Assembly: GCA_032716605.1 (NCBI GenBank) | Contig: CM064495.1 | Coordinates: forward strand, 25,885,760 to 25,949,759 | DNA length: 64,000 bases | Origin: Paralithodes platypus | Taxonomy: Eukaryota; Arthropoda; Malacostraca; Decapoda; Lithodidae | Reading direction: 5' to 3' | In this document: in pieces, positions 20,515 to 31,687 of the stretch | Numbering within the stretch: position 1 is the first letter of the stretch | How the letters are laid out: every line of letters starts with the position of its first letter | Notes under the pieces: generated by a model | Seen by the model: the letters and a program-made list of their open reading frames with translations, nothing else | Databases searched by the model: none | Told to the model about the DNA's origin: nothing | Made by a program: the position numbers and the translations under genes

Positions 20515-21165
20515 GACTTCCAGAATATTTTTGGATTATCCTTCACGTTTCTTGCAATCTCTCTCTCCCTTTCCTTTACCCCCCTCCTTGTCTCCCACCT
20601 TATTTTATTGTTTATCTGTCTACGTTCCAAATCCACTACTTTAGCTTCTATACTAGACCCTCTGTTCTTATTTAACACTTTTAATCTATCCCACAATCAT
20701 TTCTTTCTTCTTATCAAAGTCCACAGCTTTCTTTTCATTGGTAATTCTGGGTTCGTTCTTTTCCTCAATTTTGTTTTATCCTTATATTCCCTTACTGGTA
20801 CACATTTGGATATAACATCCTCCAGTTTGACTCTAAACTTCCTCCACATTCCTTCAGTGTCTTCACCGTTCAAGTATTCCCCCCAGTCAATGTCCAGACA
20901 CCTTCTCAGCAGCTCATAATCTGCTCTGTCATACATGTATATTTTTGTATTGCTTCTATCATCCCTCTCTGTTTTAATATTGCAACTAAAACTTATACAG
21001 GCATGGTCACTACGACCTATAGGGCTATCCACATTGACAAGTTCCACTATATCCTCCTCATTGCTAAAAATTAAATCAAGTACACTCCCCTGCTTCCCAT
21101 CTCTATATCTTGTCATCTGTAATATGTTGCGTTAAAAAACAATCTCTTACTTTTTCATGTATCAG
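20515..21165 (-). pseudogene. CR1-like LINE endonuclease C-terminus and linker
   Basis: The minus-strand frame encodes 'SVLDLIFSNEEDIVELV' and 'PIGRSDHACISF', the LDLIF and SDH landmarks of LINE apurinic-type endonuclease. A charged linker towards the RT follows ('EGMWRKFRVKLEDVISK'). A TGA at 20697-20699 breaks the frame after 'LIRRKK'. Upstream, 'VRDCFLTQHITD' is in another frame, so there is also a frameshift near 21120. It is probably part of LINE-A, but there is no overlap with the other copies to confirm this. Confidence 0.75.
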
Positions 21166-22762
21166 GTAGTAGTGAGTCCCCTGATGTAGAAGTGTTCAAC
21201 GAAGGTGCAGTGGAAATTCCAAGTGTGCTTGAGCCTAGGCCTACCCCGCTGCCATTGCACCGTGGTCAGCCTAGGCCTTCTCATCAACCTTTCCCCTTGC
21301 CTGCTCATACACCTTTGAAAGTGGGCAAATACTTTTACAAGAAAACTTTAGTGAAAGTGCAGCCAAAAAAGCACGCAAGGCGGCAGAGGAAATAAGGGAA
21401 GGCAACGTAAGTACAGTAGTGATAATGACGCCGACCCTGGTCTGGTCACCACCCGCATTCCTTTGTCTCGATGCCTTGACCCGGGATGCCGCGGGGGTCA
21501 CCCACAGCCCTCAACTTTATCTCTGCCTCAGGATGAGCAAAGGGGCTCTACAAGTGGTACTAGTGGTGCGGCATTGTCCTCCCACAGTGTACCACAGTCC
21601 TCATCACATCGGCGAGCTTTATTTGGAGGGGAGAAGCCCTCAGGTCGCCGCAAAAGGAGTCCAACTCCGGAGGCTGAGCATCCCATTGTTCCACCCCCCG
21701 CAGCTTCCCGCCCCCCACGCCGCCGCCGCCCGGTCACTTCTTCGCCGGAACTAACCCCCGAAGACGATGTCGACGACCCCAACATTGCCCCAGATGACCT
21801 GACATTACCTGAGAAGGAGGAGGAGGAGGAATTGTAAGAGGAGATACCGACACGGCGAGGCCGTGGCAGTCGTGGGCGTGCGGCTCAGCCTGCTGATGCC
21901 GACACCCGTGGGCGTGCCCTACATCAGAGGTGTTTGTCTGGACTGATGGGGCAGATTTTGAGCCAGATGTGCCTGCTTTTGACGAGGAGCAGATTGGCTC
22001 AGGAGTGTAAGCAGCATATCCCTGTGGCCCAGATGCAAGCCCTAGTGAACTTTTTTGTGGGTTTATGACAACGAGGTCATGGAATACCTGGTGGAGGAAA
22101 CCAACCACTATCACAAAATCTGTGCAAACCTTATTGGCAGGAAAACAAGTGCCAAGATGGTGGCATGGCGAGCTGTCACTGTGCCAGAAATGTATGTTTT
22201 TCTGGCACTGACTATGCTGATGACACACATCAGAAAACATGCACTGGCAGACTACCGAATCACTGCCGATCTCATCACAACACCAGCCTTTGGGAAATTC
22301 ATGTCCAGGGACAGATATTTCGACATTCTGTCCTATCTCCACCTGGCAAACAATATGCATGTCCACCTTCAAGATCGGCTTTGGAAAATCAGGAAGCTGT
22401 ATGACATGAAAATGCCATCGCTTTACCACCTACAGTACCTGATACCCTTCCAGAAGATGTGCCTCGACGAGTCTCTGGTCCTGTTCCGGAGAAGGCTGCA
22501 TTTCCAGCAATATATCCCGTCGAAGAGACACCATTTCGGCATCAAGCTCTTTGTCCTCTGCGACTGCAAGACGGGATATGTTCTGGACTTTGTGGTCTAC
22601 AGCGGCAGTGGTGCCCGGCCCGGTGGTGGCGAGATCATAACTGACCCCGACATTGGATTTGGCGGTGCTGTCGTGCAGAAAATGATGGAGAAACACTTCC
22701 ATAAGGACCACATTCTCTACACTGACAATTACTACACATCGCCCATCCTAACCAAGTACCGT
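21166..22762 (+). pseudogene. piggyBac-2 transposase fragment
   Basis: It begins in the N-terminal region equivalent to 'DVEVFQEGAIELPSVLEPRPTP' of piggyBac-1 and stops just after 'HILYTDNYYTSPILTKY'. The first Asp ('MCLDESLVLF') and second Asp ('YTDNYY') are present. The third Asp and the Cys-rich finger are lost to 3' truncation. Frame breaks lie near 21395, 21838 (TAA) and 22010-22055. It has no terminal repeats: CR1-like sequence abuts the 5' side and an unknown sequence the 3' side. It is closer to piggyBac-1 than to piggyBac-3. Confidence 0.88.
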
Positions 22763-23216
22763 AAAGTGGGGTAACTTCGTACTGCGGTGATAACTTCGGA
22801 CATCGGCGATAATAAGTAATTAGACATTGTCATTATATAATGGCAACACTTTTTATTGTTTTTTTTTGTGGGGTCCGTTTAGAGAAATAGCAAAGGAAGA
22901 GCATGTAAAAGTCCTAGGGAACTGACATGAGTATATGTACACGAAAAATATATTACATATATGACGAAAATATGTACATTTTTCGCTACCCTGCCAAACT
23001 TCTATCACCCTGAAGAAATTTGTTTGTATGAATGATGTTGTGACTGATAATTGTAGTAATTGTAGTAACATTACCAGAGACAACATCCACCAAAGGAAAT
23101 TTGTTACACTTGTATAACGCTCTAGCTAGAACACTATCATTTAACCGATTGTGTTTAAAAAAAAAAACATGCTAACTTCGGACATGGAACAAAACAATCG
23201 TTTGTTATTATTTCTA
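22763..23216. other. Unassigned AT-rich interval
   Basis: GTGGGGTAACTTCG and TAACTTCGGACATCGG-like strings occur at 22767-22805, and GCTAACTTCGGACATGG recurs at 23170-23186. This could be another decayed mobile element. I see no coding frame. Confidence 0.4.
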
Positions 23217-25590
23217 TCTATCTATCTATTGCCTGACGCCGTGATCCCCGAAGGGGTGGCCACGAACGAACTGCCCCCATGCACCTCTGTCCCCAGTCAG
23301 TCGACGCCCCTCCCCCCAACCAGCACCGCCTTCGTTCATGTAGTTCCTCACTCCATCCTTCCACCTCATATTCGGTCTACCTCTCCCCCTCTGTCCCTCC
23401 ACCTCGCTCTCGTACACCCTCTTAGTCATTCTCTCGCTTTCCATACGTTCCATATGGCCGAACCATCTCAAGTTGTTCCTTTTCACACTTTCCAGCACAT
23501 CTACCTCCACACCACACCTCCTTCTTACTTCCTCATTAGTCTGTCTATCCCTCCATGTAACTCCGCACGCACTCCTTAAGTAATTCATTTCCACTGCTCT
23601 CACTCTTGGTCTGAGTCTCTCAACCAACGTCCACGCTTCGCTTCCGTAAGTCAGTGTCGGGATTACCACACTGTCATGCAAGGACTTCTTCACTTCCATA
23701 CTGACCACCCTATTTCTTGTTACTGCTTTTAGCGTTCCTACAACCCTCTTCCCCTGTTGTACCCTCTCCCGCACCTCTTCATCCATAGTCCCATCTTTAC
23801 TCAACACACTGCCCAGATACTTAAAAGAGTTGACGATCTCCATAGCCTGACCGTTCAGCTTCACCTCACACTCTGTGACTTCACCCCTTTCGAAGACCAT
23901 AACCTTGCTCTTCCCCGTATTTACCTTCAAATTCCGTTTTTCGCACACTGTTCCAAACTCATTTACCAGACCCTGCAACTCCCATTCATTATCACTCATC
24001 AGAACTGTATCATCCGCAAACAGCAGTATAGGTAGCTTCCACTCAATTCCCTCCCTTTTCAGCGATACACCAACATCCACTGCTCTTGATAGTATTTCTT
24101 TCATAACTCCATCCATATATACAGTAAACAACCACGGGGACATCACACACCCCTGTTTCAAACCAACATTCAGGTCAAAGAACTCGCTCTGCTCACTCTC
24201 CACACGTACTGCCGCCTTTGCACCCTCATACATGCTCTTCACTGCTTTCAGCAACTTGCCCTCTACTCCGTATATTCTAAGTACTTTCCACAAACCTTCT
24301 CTATCCACTCTGTCATAGGCCTTCTCCAAGTCCATAAAGGCAACATACACCTTTTGTTTCTTCTCCAGATACTTCTCCACAACACAATTCAGGGTAAAAA
24401 TCTGATCTACACATCCTCTTCCCTTCCTAAAACCTCCCTGCTCGTCGCCTATCCATTTCTCCGTTCTCACTCTCACTCTCTCAATCACTACCCAACTGTA
24501 TACCTTCCCTACTACGCTTAGAAGACATATTCCTCGGTGGTTACCACACACTCCTCTTTCCCCTTTGCCCTTATATAGGGGGACTATTATGCCAGTCTTC
24601 CAGTCATCGGGTGCACTCCCCTTCTCCCATGCTAGTTTGCACATTTTCCATACCCATTCTATCACTATCTCACCACCATACCTCAACATTTCCCCACACA
24701 CTCCATCTGTTCCTGGTGCTTTCCCCAACTTCACTCTTTTCATGGCTTCCCACACTTCTGACCTCCTGATCCCCACCTCCTCCTCCACTATTTCTCTTCT
24801 TCTCCCTCCCATACCATATCCAGCTATGTTTGCTGGCTCTTCATTCCTTTCATTTAGCAACTCACTGAAGTACTCCCTCCATCTTTCGACTCTCTCTTGC
24901 TTCTCGGCTAGCATTCTCCCATTCTTATCTTTCACACCCTTACTGTTTCCCTTGCTACCTTCCCTAACTTTCTTGACTTCTTTCCAGAACAGTTTCTTAC
25001 TCTCCCTCCATTTTACACTCAGATTCCTTCCAAATTCCTCATCTACTCTTCTCTTACTTTCCTTCACTACTCTCTTCACCACCCTCTTACTCTCCACGTA
25101 CCTCGCTCGTTTCTGTCTCTCGGAATCTTCATTCCCTCTACTACCCAACCACTCTCTATATGCTTTCTTCTTTTCTTCCACAGCTATTCTTACCTCTTCT
25201 GTCCACCATGCTGTACCTTTCACTCCCCTCCCTCTTTTCCTCCCTCCACACACCTCCTCACATGCTGCACAGATCTCATCCTTAAACACCTTGCTCATCT
25301 CCTCCACTTCCTCCATAACTTCCAGGTCGAACCCACCTAGTCGTCTTTCCACTGCTCTCCTGTACTCCTCCCTGATTTCCTCCTCCTGCAACCTCTCCAC
25401 CCTCCTCACCATTCCACCCTCCTCTCGCCTCCCTCCCGCTCTCCTCACCCACTTCTTTTGTATCCTAACCTTAGCTACCACTACATAATGATCAGACAGA
25501 CCCCCTCCAATACCCCTATACACCCTAGCATCCATCACAGATTTCTTCATTCGTTCATCCACACATACATAATCAATCAACGACTTACCT
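23217..25590 (-). mobile_element. LINE-B (RTE-like) copy 2, inverted relative to copy 1
   Basis: It runs from the (TATC)n tail at 23217 to a 5' truncation at about 25590. Sequence and protein are almost identical to copy 1; the visible differences are a GGRKR/GVRR change, a few substitutions and the A-run indel. Its 5' edge meets LINE-A in a head-to-head join with about 11 bases common to both elements. Confidence 0.88.
23226..25590 (-). CDS. LINE-B ORF2, open from endonuclease C-terminus through RT
   Basis: The open frame reported across this interval is 803 codons; the first 15-20 belong to LINE-A sequence, so about 785 are LINE-B. Order: endonuclease end ('SLIDYVCVDERM', 'GGLSDHYVVV'), a charged linker, RT ('GKAPGTDGVCGEML', 'FMDLEKAYDRVD', 'GLKQGCVMSPWLF', 'LLFADDTVLMSD'), then the tail 'RWFGHMERMESERM' and 'RGRPNMRWKDG'. 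No stop interrupts the RT. Lacking most of the endonuclease, it could not by itself make the usual target nick. It is the best-preserved RT frame in the window. Confidence 0.88.
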
Positions 25591-26600
25591 GAAGTTATAA
25601 CTAATGGAAGTGAGGTATACCTGTATGCGGATGACATTAAGCTGTATAGAAGAGTGAGGAGTAAGGAAGATGTGGGTTTGCTTCAAGGAGATGTGGAGGG
25701 CATGAAGGGATGGTCTGAGCATTGGTTAATGCCTTTTCATCCAAAAAAAATGCAAGTACTGTACATGCGGATTGGGACAAGCAAGATAGACAAGGTAGGA
25801 TACAGTATGTATGAAGCGATGGAGGAAGTGAATGCAGAAAAGGATATAGGAATAGTGATAGACAATAAGTTAAATTTCTCAGAATATTTAGCAGAAAAGA
25901 TAAACAAAGCCAATAGAATTGTAGGGCTGATAAGGAGGACATTTGTGTCACTTGACGAAGAAATATTCAGGAATCTCTATACAGCACTGGTTAGGCCGCA
26001 CCTGGAATATGCAAACCAGGTGTGGGCTCCATATATGGTAAAGGATATAGAAGCAGTGGAGAAAGTGCAGAGGAGAGCTAGCAAGCTAGTACCAACGCTG
26101 AAGAACGCGGGCTATGAGCAGAGGTTGAGGACACTGGGGCTTCTGACACTGGCATATAGGAGAAAGAGAGGGGATATGATAAGAGACTTTTAAGATAGTG
26201 TCAGGAAAGTATGATGAGGATGTGTGTGAAGGTATCTTCTTGATGCGGGAGGGAACAAGAACGAGAGGACACAAGAAAATTTACAAAGAAAGAAATAGGC
26301 TTGAGAAGGCAAAAAACTCATTTTGTGATAGAGTGGTAAATGAGTGGAACGCACTGCCCCAGTATGTAGTCGATTCCGAATCAATACGGGAGTTTGAAAG
26401 TAATCTTAATAAAGCATGGGGAAGACAAGATTTGAAGTTTGATTATAAAGCAAAAATACAGAATAGTAAATTTTTTGCGTCTGCTACCGCCGCCGCCAAC
26501 ACCGTGAACGACCGCAGCAGTGCAAGTACTGGTACTGAGCTGGATACACAGGCCTAGTTTGCTTTTTTCCAGAGGATCTACTGTAAGAAACTGTAAGAAT
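25580..26600 (+). pseudogene. LINE-A copy 2: RT C-terminal half
   Basis: It opens at 'INDLPEVITNGSEVYLYADD' (split by the join with LINE-B) and continues through the RT tail ('LVRPHLEYANQVWAP', 'RRKRGDMI'). A frameshift comes near 26190 ('GDMIRDF-stop' instead of GDMIETFKIVSG). The remainder ends 'STGTELDTQA', as in copies 1 and 3. The 3' tail is CTGTAAGAAACTGTAAGAA. Nothing of LINE-A remains upstream of the join. Confidence 0.85.
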
Positions 26601-26605
26601 GATAC

Positions 26606-26866
26606 AAATCTACTGCATTGTCACCCCAAAAGCCCTCAAAATCCTCAATATCACTTATATCTTTCAGTTTATCGACTTCGCTCAAGCCACTGCTTTCTTC
26701 GAACGAACTTTCACTTTCAAAGACCAAAAGTTGTCTTTGGATTGCACTATCACTCAATAAAGGCTTCGCTTTCTTACGATCAAGCTTATTCTGGGTCGCA
26801 GTAGGCAGCGGGGCGGGCAGAAGGTTGCAGGGAATCGGACGCGTCGGAAGACATATTTTCAGTCAA
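26606..26866 (-). pseudogene. piggyBac transposase N-terminal scrap
   Basis: The minus strand begins ATGTCTTCCGACGCG and encodes 'SDASDSLQPSARP', then a region matching the piggyBac-1 N-terminus (LLSDSAIQRQL...SEESSGE) with frame breaks. It ends in a block corresponding to 'GFGD'. It preserves the ATG that piggyBac-1 has lost. It is flanked by the LINE-A tail and a palindromic MITE. Confidence 0.65.
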
Positions 26867-27773
26867 AATAGACAGGAACATGATGGCAAAGGTCCGACAC
26901 CACTACGTGTAGTGTAAACAAGGCTGGCGGTACGCCAGAACTCTACATTCTACCCAAATGTAACTTTTTTAACAAAGTTGTCAATACGGTACTTTCCTGG
27001 GGCACAATATAGAATTCGGACATACCACCAGCCTTGTTTACACTATGCGGAGCGGCGGCGGACGCTTGCCATCATGTTCGTCTATTTTGACTGCCTTTGG
27101 ATATAATAATATGTGTGCCCCCCCCCTCACCCCCCATGACATATTGTCACCATCATATATATTGCCAGGAGGCGCAGGGGGCAAATAACCGAAAAAATTG
27201 CCGTCAAAATAGACGCGAAGTTAACCGCGGCGATCGCCCTATGTAAACATGACGACCGTACGCCCGGAAACTACATCCATCCCCTTTCCTGTTATTAACG
27301 TACAATCAAAGCTGAAGATTGCAGAGTAAACGGGATGGATGTAGTTTTCGGGCGTACGGTCGTCATGTTTACATAGGGCGATCGCCGCTGTAACTTCATG
27401 TCAATTTTGACGGCGATTATTTCGGTTATTTGCCCCCTGCTGTCAATATATATGACGATGACAATATGTCATGGGGGGGTGAGGGGGGCGAAGGCCCCCC
27501 TCAACATATTACTGTATCCAATGGCATTACAAATGGACGGGAACATGATAGCAAAAGTCCGACGTCACCGCCACCGTCATGTTAACATTTGTTGATCGCC
27601 AAAGTTAAGTTCGCGTCTATTTTGACGGCGATTTTTTTCGTTTATTTGCCCCCTTCTGGTAATATATATGATGATGACAATATGTGAATGCCCCTTCAAC
27701 ATATTATTGTATCGAAAGGCAGTCAAAATAGATGGGAACATGATGGCAAGCGTCCAATACCGCTCCGCATAGT
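26867..27773. mobile_element. Cluster of long foldback MITEs
   Basis: A near-continuous palindrome spans about 27030-27590. Its left arm (CGGACGCTTGCCATCATGTT, TCTATTTTGACTGCC, CCCCCCCTCACCCCCCATGA, CAGGGGGCAAATAACC, GGCGATCGCCCTATGTAAAC and CGACCGTACGCCCG) is mirrored on the right around a loop near 27295-27320. A second pair of arms occupies 26867-27090. A further right-arm copy starts at 27594 and is cut by SINE copy 2; its end resumes at 28294. There is no coding sequence. Related G/C-rich cores recur at 28797, 32446, 33577 and 44824. Confidence 0.7.
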
Positions 27774-27774
27774 G

Positions 27775-28293
27775 TTGTTGTTGTTGTTCCCCAAGCTGCC
27801 TGGCCGAACAGTCCCAAGGCCCCGAGCAAGGCCAAGGCCATAACCGAGCGCCCCCACAGAACCCTCCCTGCCGACCACAATAAAGCCTGGGTGACCGAAG
27901 CCACTCCATGACGGGGAGCTGAGGAGGGTGCGGAAACACCCGGAAAACCAAAGCCTCACCTAGGGCCCTGTGCCCCTCAGCAATTATGAAGAGAAAGTTG
28001 AGGGGCAAAGGAAAAATGTGACGCTTTGGCTTCCAATCTTGGTAGATTGGAAGGTCAATACACGGAAGAGACGCCGTCACTTGAGATCTAGGAAATATAT
28101 AAGTAAAAGGAACAGTCAGAGTAAGCTATGAGTATGGCAGAGATCGCTCAGTTCTCACTCTGATAGACCAGCCCATCACCACATGACTAGAACCCAATCC
28201 TCTCAGCATCAGCTAGGAAAGGCCCTAGAAAGCCGCCTTTGGCGGGGGGATAGCTCCCCTATTTCAACCGCTTTCGGGGTTGGGCACCCGCCA
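27775..28293 (-). mobile_element. SINE-like retroposon, copy 2 (complete)
   Basis: The 11-base duplication TCCGCATAGTG flanks it at 27764-27774 and 28294-28304. Read on the minus strand it starts GCGGGTGCCCAACCCCG, has a hairpin CCGCCAAAGGCGG, and ends in an AAC repeat. The target is the foldback MITE, whose sequence resumes on the far side. It has no open frame of note. Confidence 0.85.
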
Positions 28294-28304
28294 TCCGCAT
28301 AGTG

Positions 28305-28987
28305 TAAACATTGGTGGCGGTACTCCCACACTTAACATCTTGCCGAGTAAACACCATAGACTTCATCGACCTTTCTTTCGCCTTCGTAAAGGCTAATCAA
28401 CAGCCAATTTATTGATTTTTTTACTAAGGGATTAGGCCTAGGCCTAGCACCCAACCAGCGGGGGTGGCAGCCCCCACCCGTAATACTAGGGATAGGTTAG
28501 GTAAGGTTTTTGGGTTATGCTAATGTCTTCAAATCATAGCCCTCCCCACTATCGGGGAGAGTGTCTCAACGAGTCAACATCGATCGAAAATGGGGAAAAT
28601 AGTTGGTCAATATAAAGATGATGTAATTAATTGCTAAAAATTTGTTTAGATTGTTTTTATTTAGTTTAGAGTTGTGGAAGGGTGTTTCGATGTGTGATAA
28701 TAGGCGGAAATGCATATTTACCCATTAAACAACAATCTAAAAACACGCCCCTTCACTCGCAAAAAATAACTATTTGGCCATAACCGTTTGCCGTGGGATA
28801 CACAAAATATGTTGAGGGGGGGGGGGGGGGGGCACCCCCCCCCCCCTCCCACCCACCCCAGGATTTATTGAAATCGTCATATATTTAAACAGTAGGGGGC
28901 AAAAACCAAATTTTTGGTATAAGTAAATGACCAACCAGTGACGGGCCCCATCGATGATTATTAGTGTGTTATCACTTTCATGAACGA
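28305..28987. other. MITE remainder and G-rich repeat cores
   Basis: The foldback MITE resumes to about 28370. At 28455-28510 there is a GGGGGTGGCAGCCCCCACCC palindrome followed by TAATACTAGG and TTAGG-type repeats. At 28797-28920 there is a long G run then C run with the CAGTAGGGGGCAAA end of the foldback family. I see no gene. Confidence 0.55.
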
Positions 28988-29001
28988 TACTTTGTTGGTG
29001 T

Positions 29002-29523
29002 TGTTGTTGTTGTTGCTGTTCCCCAAGCTGCCTGGCCGAACAGCCCCAAGGCCCCGAGCAAGGCCAAGGCCACAACCGAGCGCCCCCACAGAACCCCCCC
29101 TGCCGACCACAATAAAGCCTGGGTGACCGAAGCCACTCCATGGCGGGGAGCTGAGGAGGGTGAGGAAACGCCCGGGAAACCAAAGCCCCACCCAGGGCCC
29201 TGTGTCCCTCAGCAATTATGAAGAGAAAGTTGAGGGGCAAAGGAAAAATGTGACGCTTTGGCTTCCAATCTTGGTAGATTGGGAGGTCAACCACGGAAGA
29301 GATGCCGTCACTTGAGATCTAGAAAATATATAAGTAAAAGGAACAGTCAGACTAAGCTATGGGTATGGCAGAGATCGCTCAGTTCTCATTCTGATAGACC
29401 AGCCCATCACCACATGACTAGAACCCAATCCTCTCAGCAACAGCTAGGAAAGGCCCTAGAAAGCCGCCTTTGGCGGGGGGATAGCTCCCCTATTTCAACC
29501 CTTTTCGGGGTTGGGCACCCGCC
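29002..29523 (-). mobile_element. SINE-like retroposon, copy 3 (complete)
   Basis: The 14-base duplication TACTTTGTTGGTGT lies at 28988-29001 and 29524-29537. Internal blocks are the same as in copies 2 and 4. The AAC tail (GTT on the plus strand) follows the left duplication directly and contains one GCT interruption. Confidence 0.88.
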
Positions 29524-29714
29524 TACTTTGTTGGTGTACATGTAATTACCGTCGCAAATTCGCTATAAGTGAAATACGAGAAACTAAAAAATCCCTCCCT
29601 GTCGATGGCCGCGCCGCAATAGTACACAATGGCCGTACTTCGGGAGCTCTTACCCTCAACCTTTCAGTCGAACGTCACTACACCTAGCGGTCTTTTAGGA
29701 ATCATGAACCATAG

Positions 29715-29849
29715 CATGAACCAATCACAATGCTTCCCGTCAGTCATGGAACCAATCACAGCCTTCCATCAAATTATCAACCAATCACACAGTCTTTCAG
29801 TCGTCACGTCACGCCCCTCGCCGAGCCGGGGGCCCGGCTCAGTTTGAAG
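29715..29849 (+). promoter_or_regulatory. Candidate promoter: three evenly spaced CCAAT boxes
   Basis: ACCAATCAC occurs three times in the same orientation with CCAAT at 29721, 29752 and 29781 (31 and 29 bases apart). A CGTCACGTCACGCCCC segment and a GC-rich stretch (29805-29840) follow. Evenly spaced CCAAT boxes about three helical turns apart, near the start of a gene and without a TATA box, are typical of NF-Y-driven promoters. The function is inferred. Confidence 0.45.
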
Positions 29850-29893
29850 ATGGAGCCCGAAGACGGAGGTCGTATGTGCTACGAGTTTTTCAG
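29850..29893 (+). CDS. Candidate first coding exon of an unknown gene
   Basis: ATG at 29850, 70 bases after the last CCAAT box, opens MEPEDGGRMCYEFF and reaches CAG|GTAATT, a good splice donor, after 44 bases. A partly duplicated version of the ATG region (CCGGATCAGTCTGAAGATGG) occurs at 29927-29946. No downstream exon is identified in this transposon-filled window, so the exon is provisional. Confidence 0.3.
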
Positions 29894-30109
29894 GTAATTT
29901 GTTGTAGTTTTGTAGTTTTATTTCCCGGATCAGTCTGAAGATGGAGCTCGTATGTGGTGGCTGTTGTCCGACACCTAATATTATTATTAAGACTACACCC
30001 TGAACCTACTGCATCAACCTCTTCAGCCTCTCATTAAGGTACTGTATGTCGTCTAGGGGACATATACTAGGTGTTAGGTGAAGGTAATGTTAGGTTCTTT
30101 GGTTAGGTT

Positions 30110-30500
30110 AATGGCAAAAGTTGGCTCGGATTTAAGGGATTTAGCGGGGGGGTGGGGGCGGTAGCCCCCACCCATAATACTAGGTTAGGTTAGTCTAATG
30201 TTAACCCCATAATACTAGGTTAGGTTAGGTTAGGTTAATGTTAACCCCATAATACTAGGTTAGGTTAATACAAAACTTGGCTCGGATTTCATGGATTTAG
30301 CGGGGGGATGGGGGCGGTAGCACCCACCCATTATACTAGGTTAGGTTAGGTTAGGCTAACGTTAACCCCATTCTTACTGGGTTTTTCTACGTTGAAAAAC
30401 AAGAAAACCAGAGCCAATTTTTGAAATGAGGTTACTGTGATTTTGGACTCTGAAAAATTGAAAAACCCGAGCCAAGTTTGTTCAAAACTTGGCTCGGGTT
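30110..30500. repeat. TTAGG-type repeat units with G-rich palindromes
   Basis: A unit with ATAATACTAGGTTAGGTTAG and a GTTAACCCC spacer recurs at about 30180, 30215, 30250 and 30340. It alternates with GGTGGGGGCGGTAGCCCCCA-like blocks at 30148 and 30306. A following stretch (30376-30505) carries an inverted 'AAAACCCGAGCCAAG'/'CTTGGCTCGGGTTTTT' pair. TTAGG is the arthropod telomere unit; these are short interstitial runs. Confidence 0.65.
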
Positions 30501-30638
30501 TTTCCATTTTCAGGTTTTGTTACTTTTAAATATTGTATTTTCAGAGTTCCTCCAACATTACCCCCTTTATTTACGTCTTTTACCCCGCAATTTCCCTGAT
30601 CTTCATAGCCCTCCCCACTATCGGGGGCCGTGTCTTAA

Positions 30639-31107
30639 CCCTCCAGCCCCAGCTATTATATTATATAATTTCCCCGAAACCCGGGGGTTTTGGCCGAAAA
30701 ACGTCTACGCCTAGGCTACCGTATCTTTGTTATTTTGACTGCTTCCGCATTCCCGCGCATCCCTCAAGCGTATATGTGTTTCGTACCTGTAGAATGGCGT
30801 TAAGTAGAGCTCTCTAAGTCAACTGGTTTAGTTGTGATGACGATTTCATTGGAGATAACTTTGTGGCAATATCAGCTACTTAACAATAACATACAGGCAC
30901 ACACGAACAAGCGTCGCTCTCCTTCTTGTGGTCGGAGATATGCGGCGTTGGTCCAGCCGGCTGTTGTTTACATGCGTCGGACGGACGCCTCGCACACCAA
31001 GCTTACAGGCTTTCAAGCTGCCGGAGCCTCAGGACCCTTCCGGGTTGCGCGGGGGGAGGGGGGGGGGGGTGTTATGGAGGCCTCAGAGCCCAATCGGGTC
31101 TGGAGGG
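30639..31107 (+). mobile_element. piggyBac-type MITE C
   Basis: It lies between TTAA at 30635-30638 and 31108-31111. Ends are inverted: CCTCCAGCCCC on the left and, reverse-complemented from the right, CCCTCCAGACCC. It carries the AAAAACGTCTACGCC, AGAGCTCTCTAAGTCAAC and TTTACATGCGTCGGAC blocks of the piggyBac MITEs. At 469 bp it has no transposase. Its left end resembles the piggyBac-3 right end. Confidence 0.8.
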
Positions 31108-31111
31108 TTAA

Positions 31112-31683
31112 TATTGATGGATAATGGGAAAATAGTAAAATGCGACGGTCCTCGGTATTAAACAACACTGTATATCAAATAAAAAATAAAAAACAACAAA
31201 AAATAACATGAAAAACTCGTAACTGGTTGGTGATAAACATTTACCAAATTTTCCCCAACGCTGCTGCTTCTTCTTGACTTCTTCTTCTTCGCAGCGGATT
31301 TACGTAAACAAAGCCACCCGCCTCTTGCGAGGTAGGCGATATAGGCCTAGAGGATATTTTATTTTATTTTTTTTCAGGATCAGTAATAAATTTTTACGGG
31401 CATTTAGACACATATAGGCTAGCAATGAATTTATGAAATACATGGTATAAGAAACCTGTAGGCCACGATGAAATTGATGTATGAATTTAATTACATCATC
31501 TTTATATTGTCCAAATAGGCTAGTTTTTTTCCGAGATTTCTAATTAATTACAAATCCAAGCGGTATAATCCTGTGTAGCAGGTGGACCTAGGCTATACAT
31601 AATACATAGCCTATAGGCTATCTCAATAATTTGGTAATGTTACAATATTTTTTTGTCCAGTAATATAGGCCTACTAGGTTAGG
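31112..31683. other. Unassigned AT-rich interval
   Basis: I find no gene or repeat boundary. A CTTCTTCTTGACTTCTTCTTC stretch (as two CTTCTTC pieces) lies near 31270, with scattered AGGCCTA tracts. Confidence 0.4.
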
Positions 31684-31687
31684 TTAA

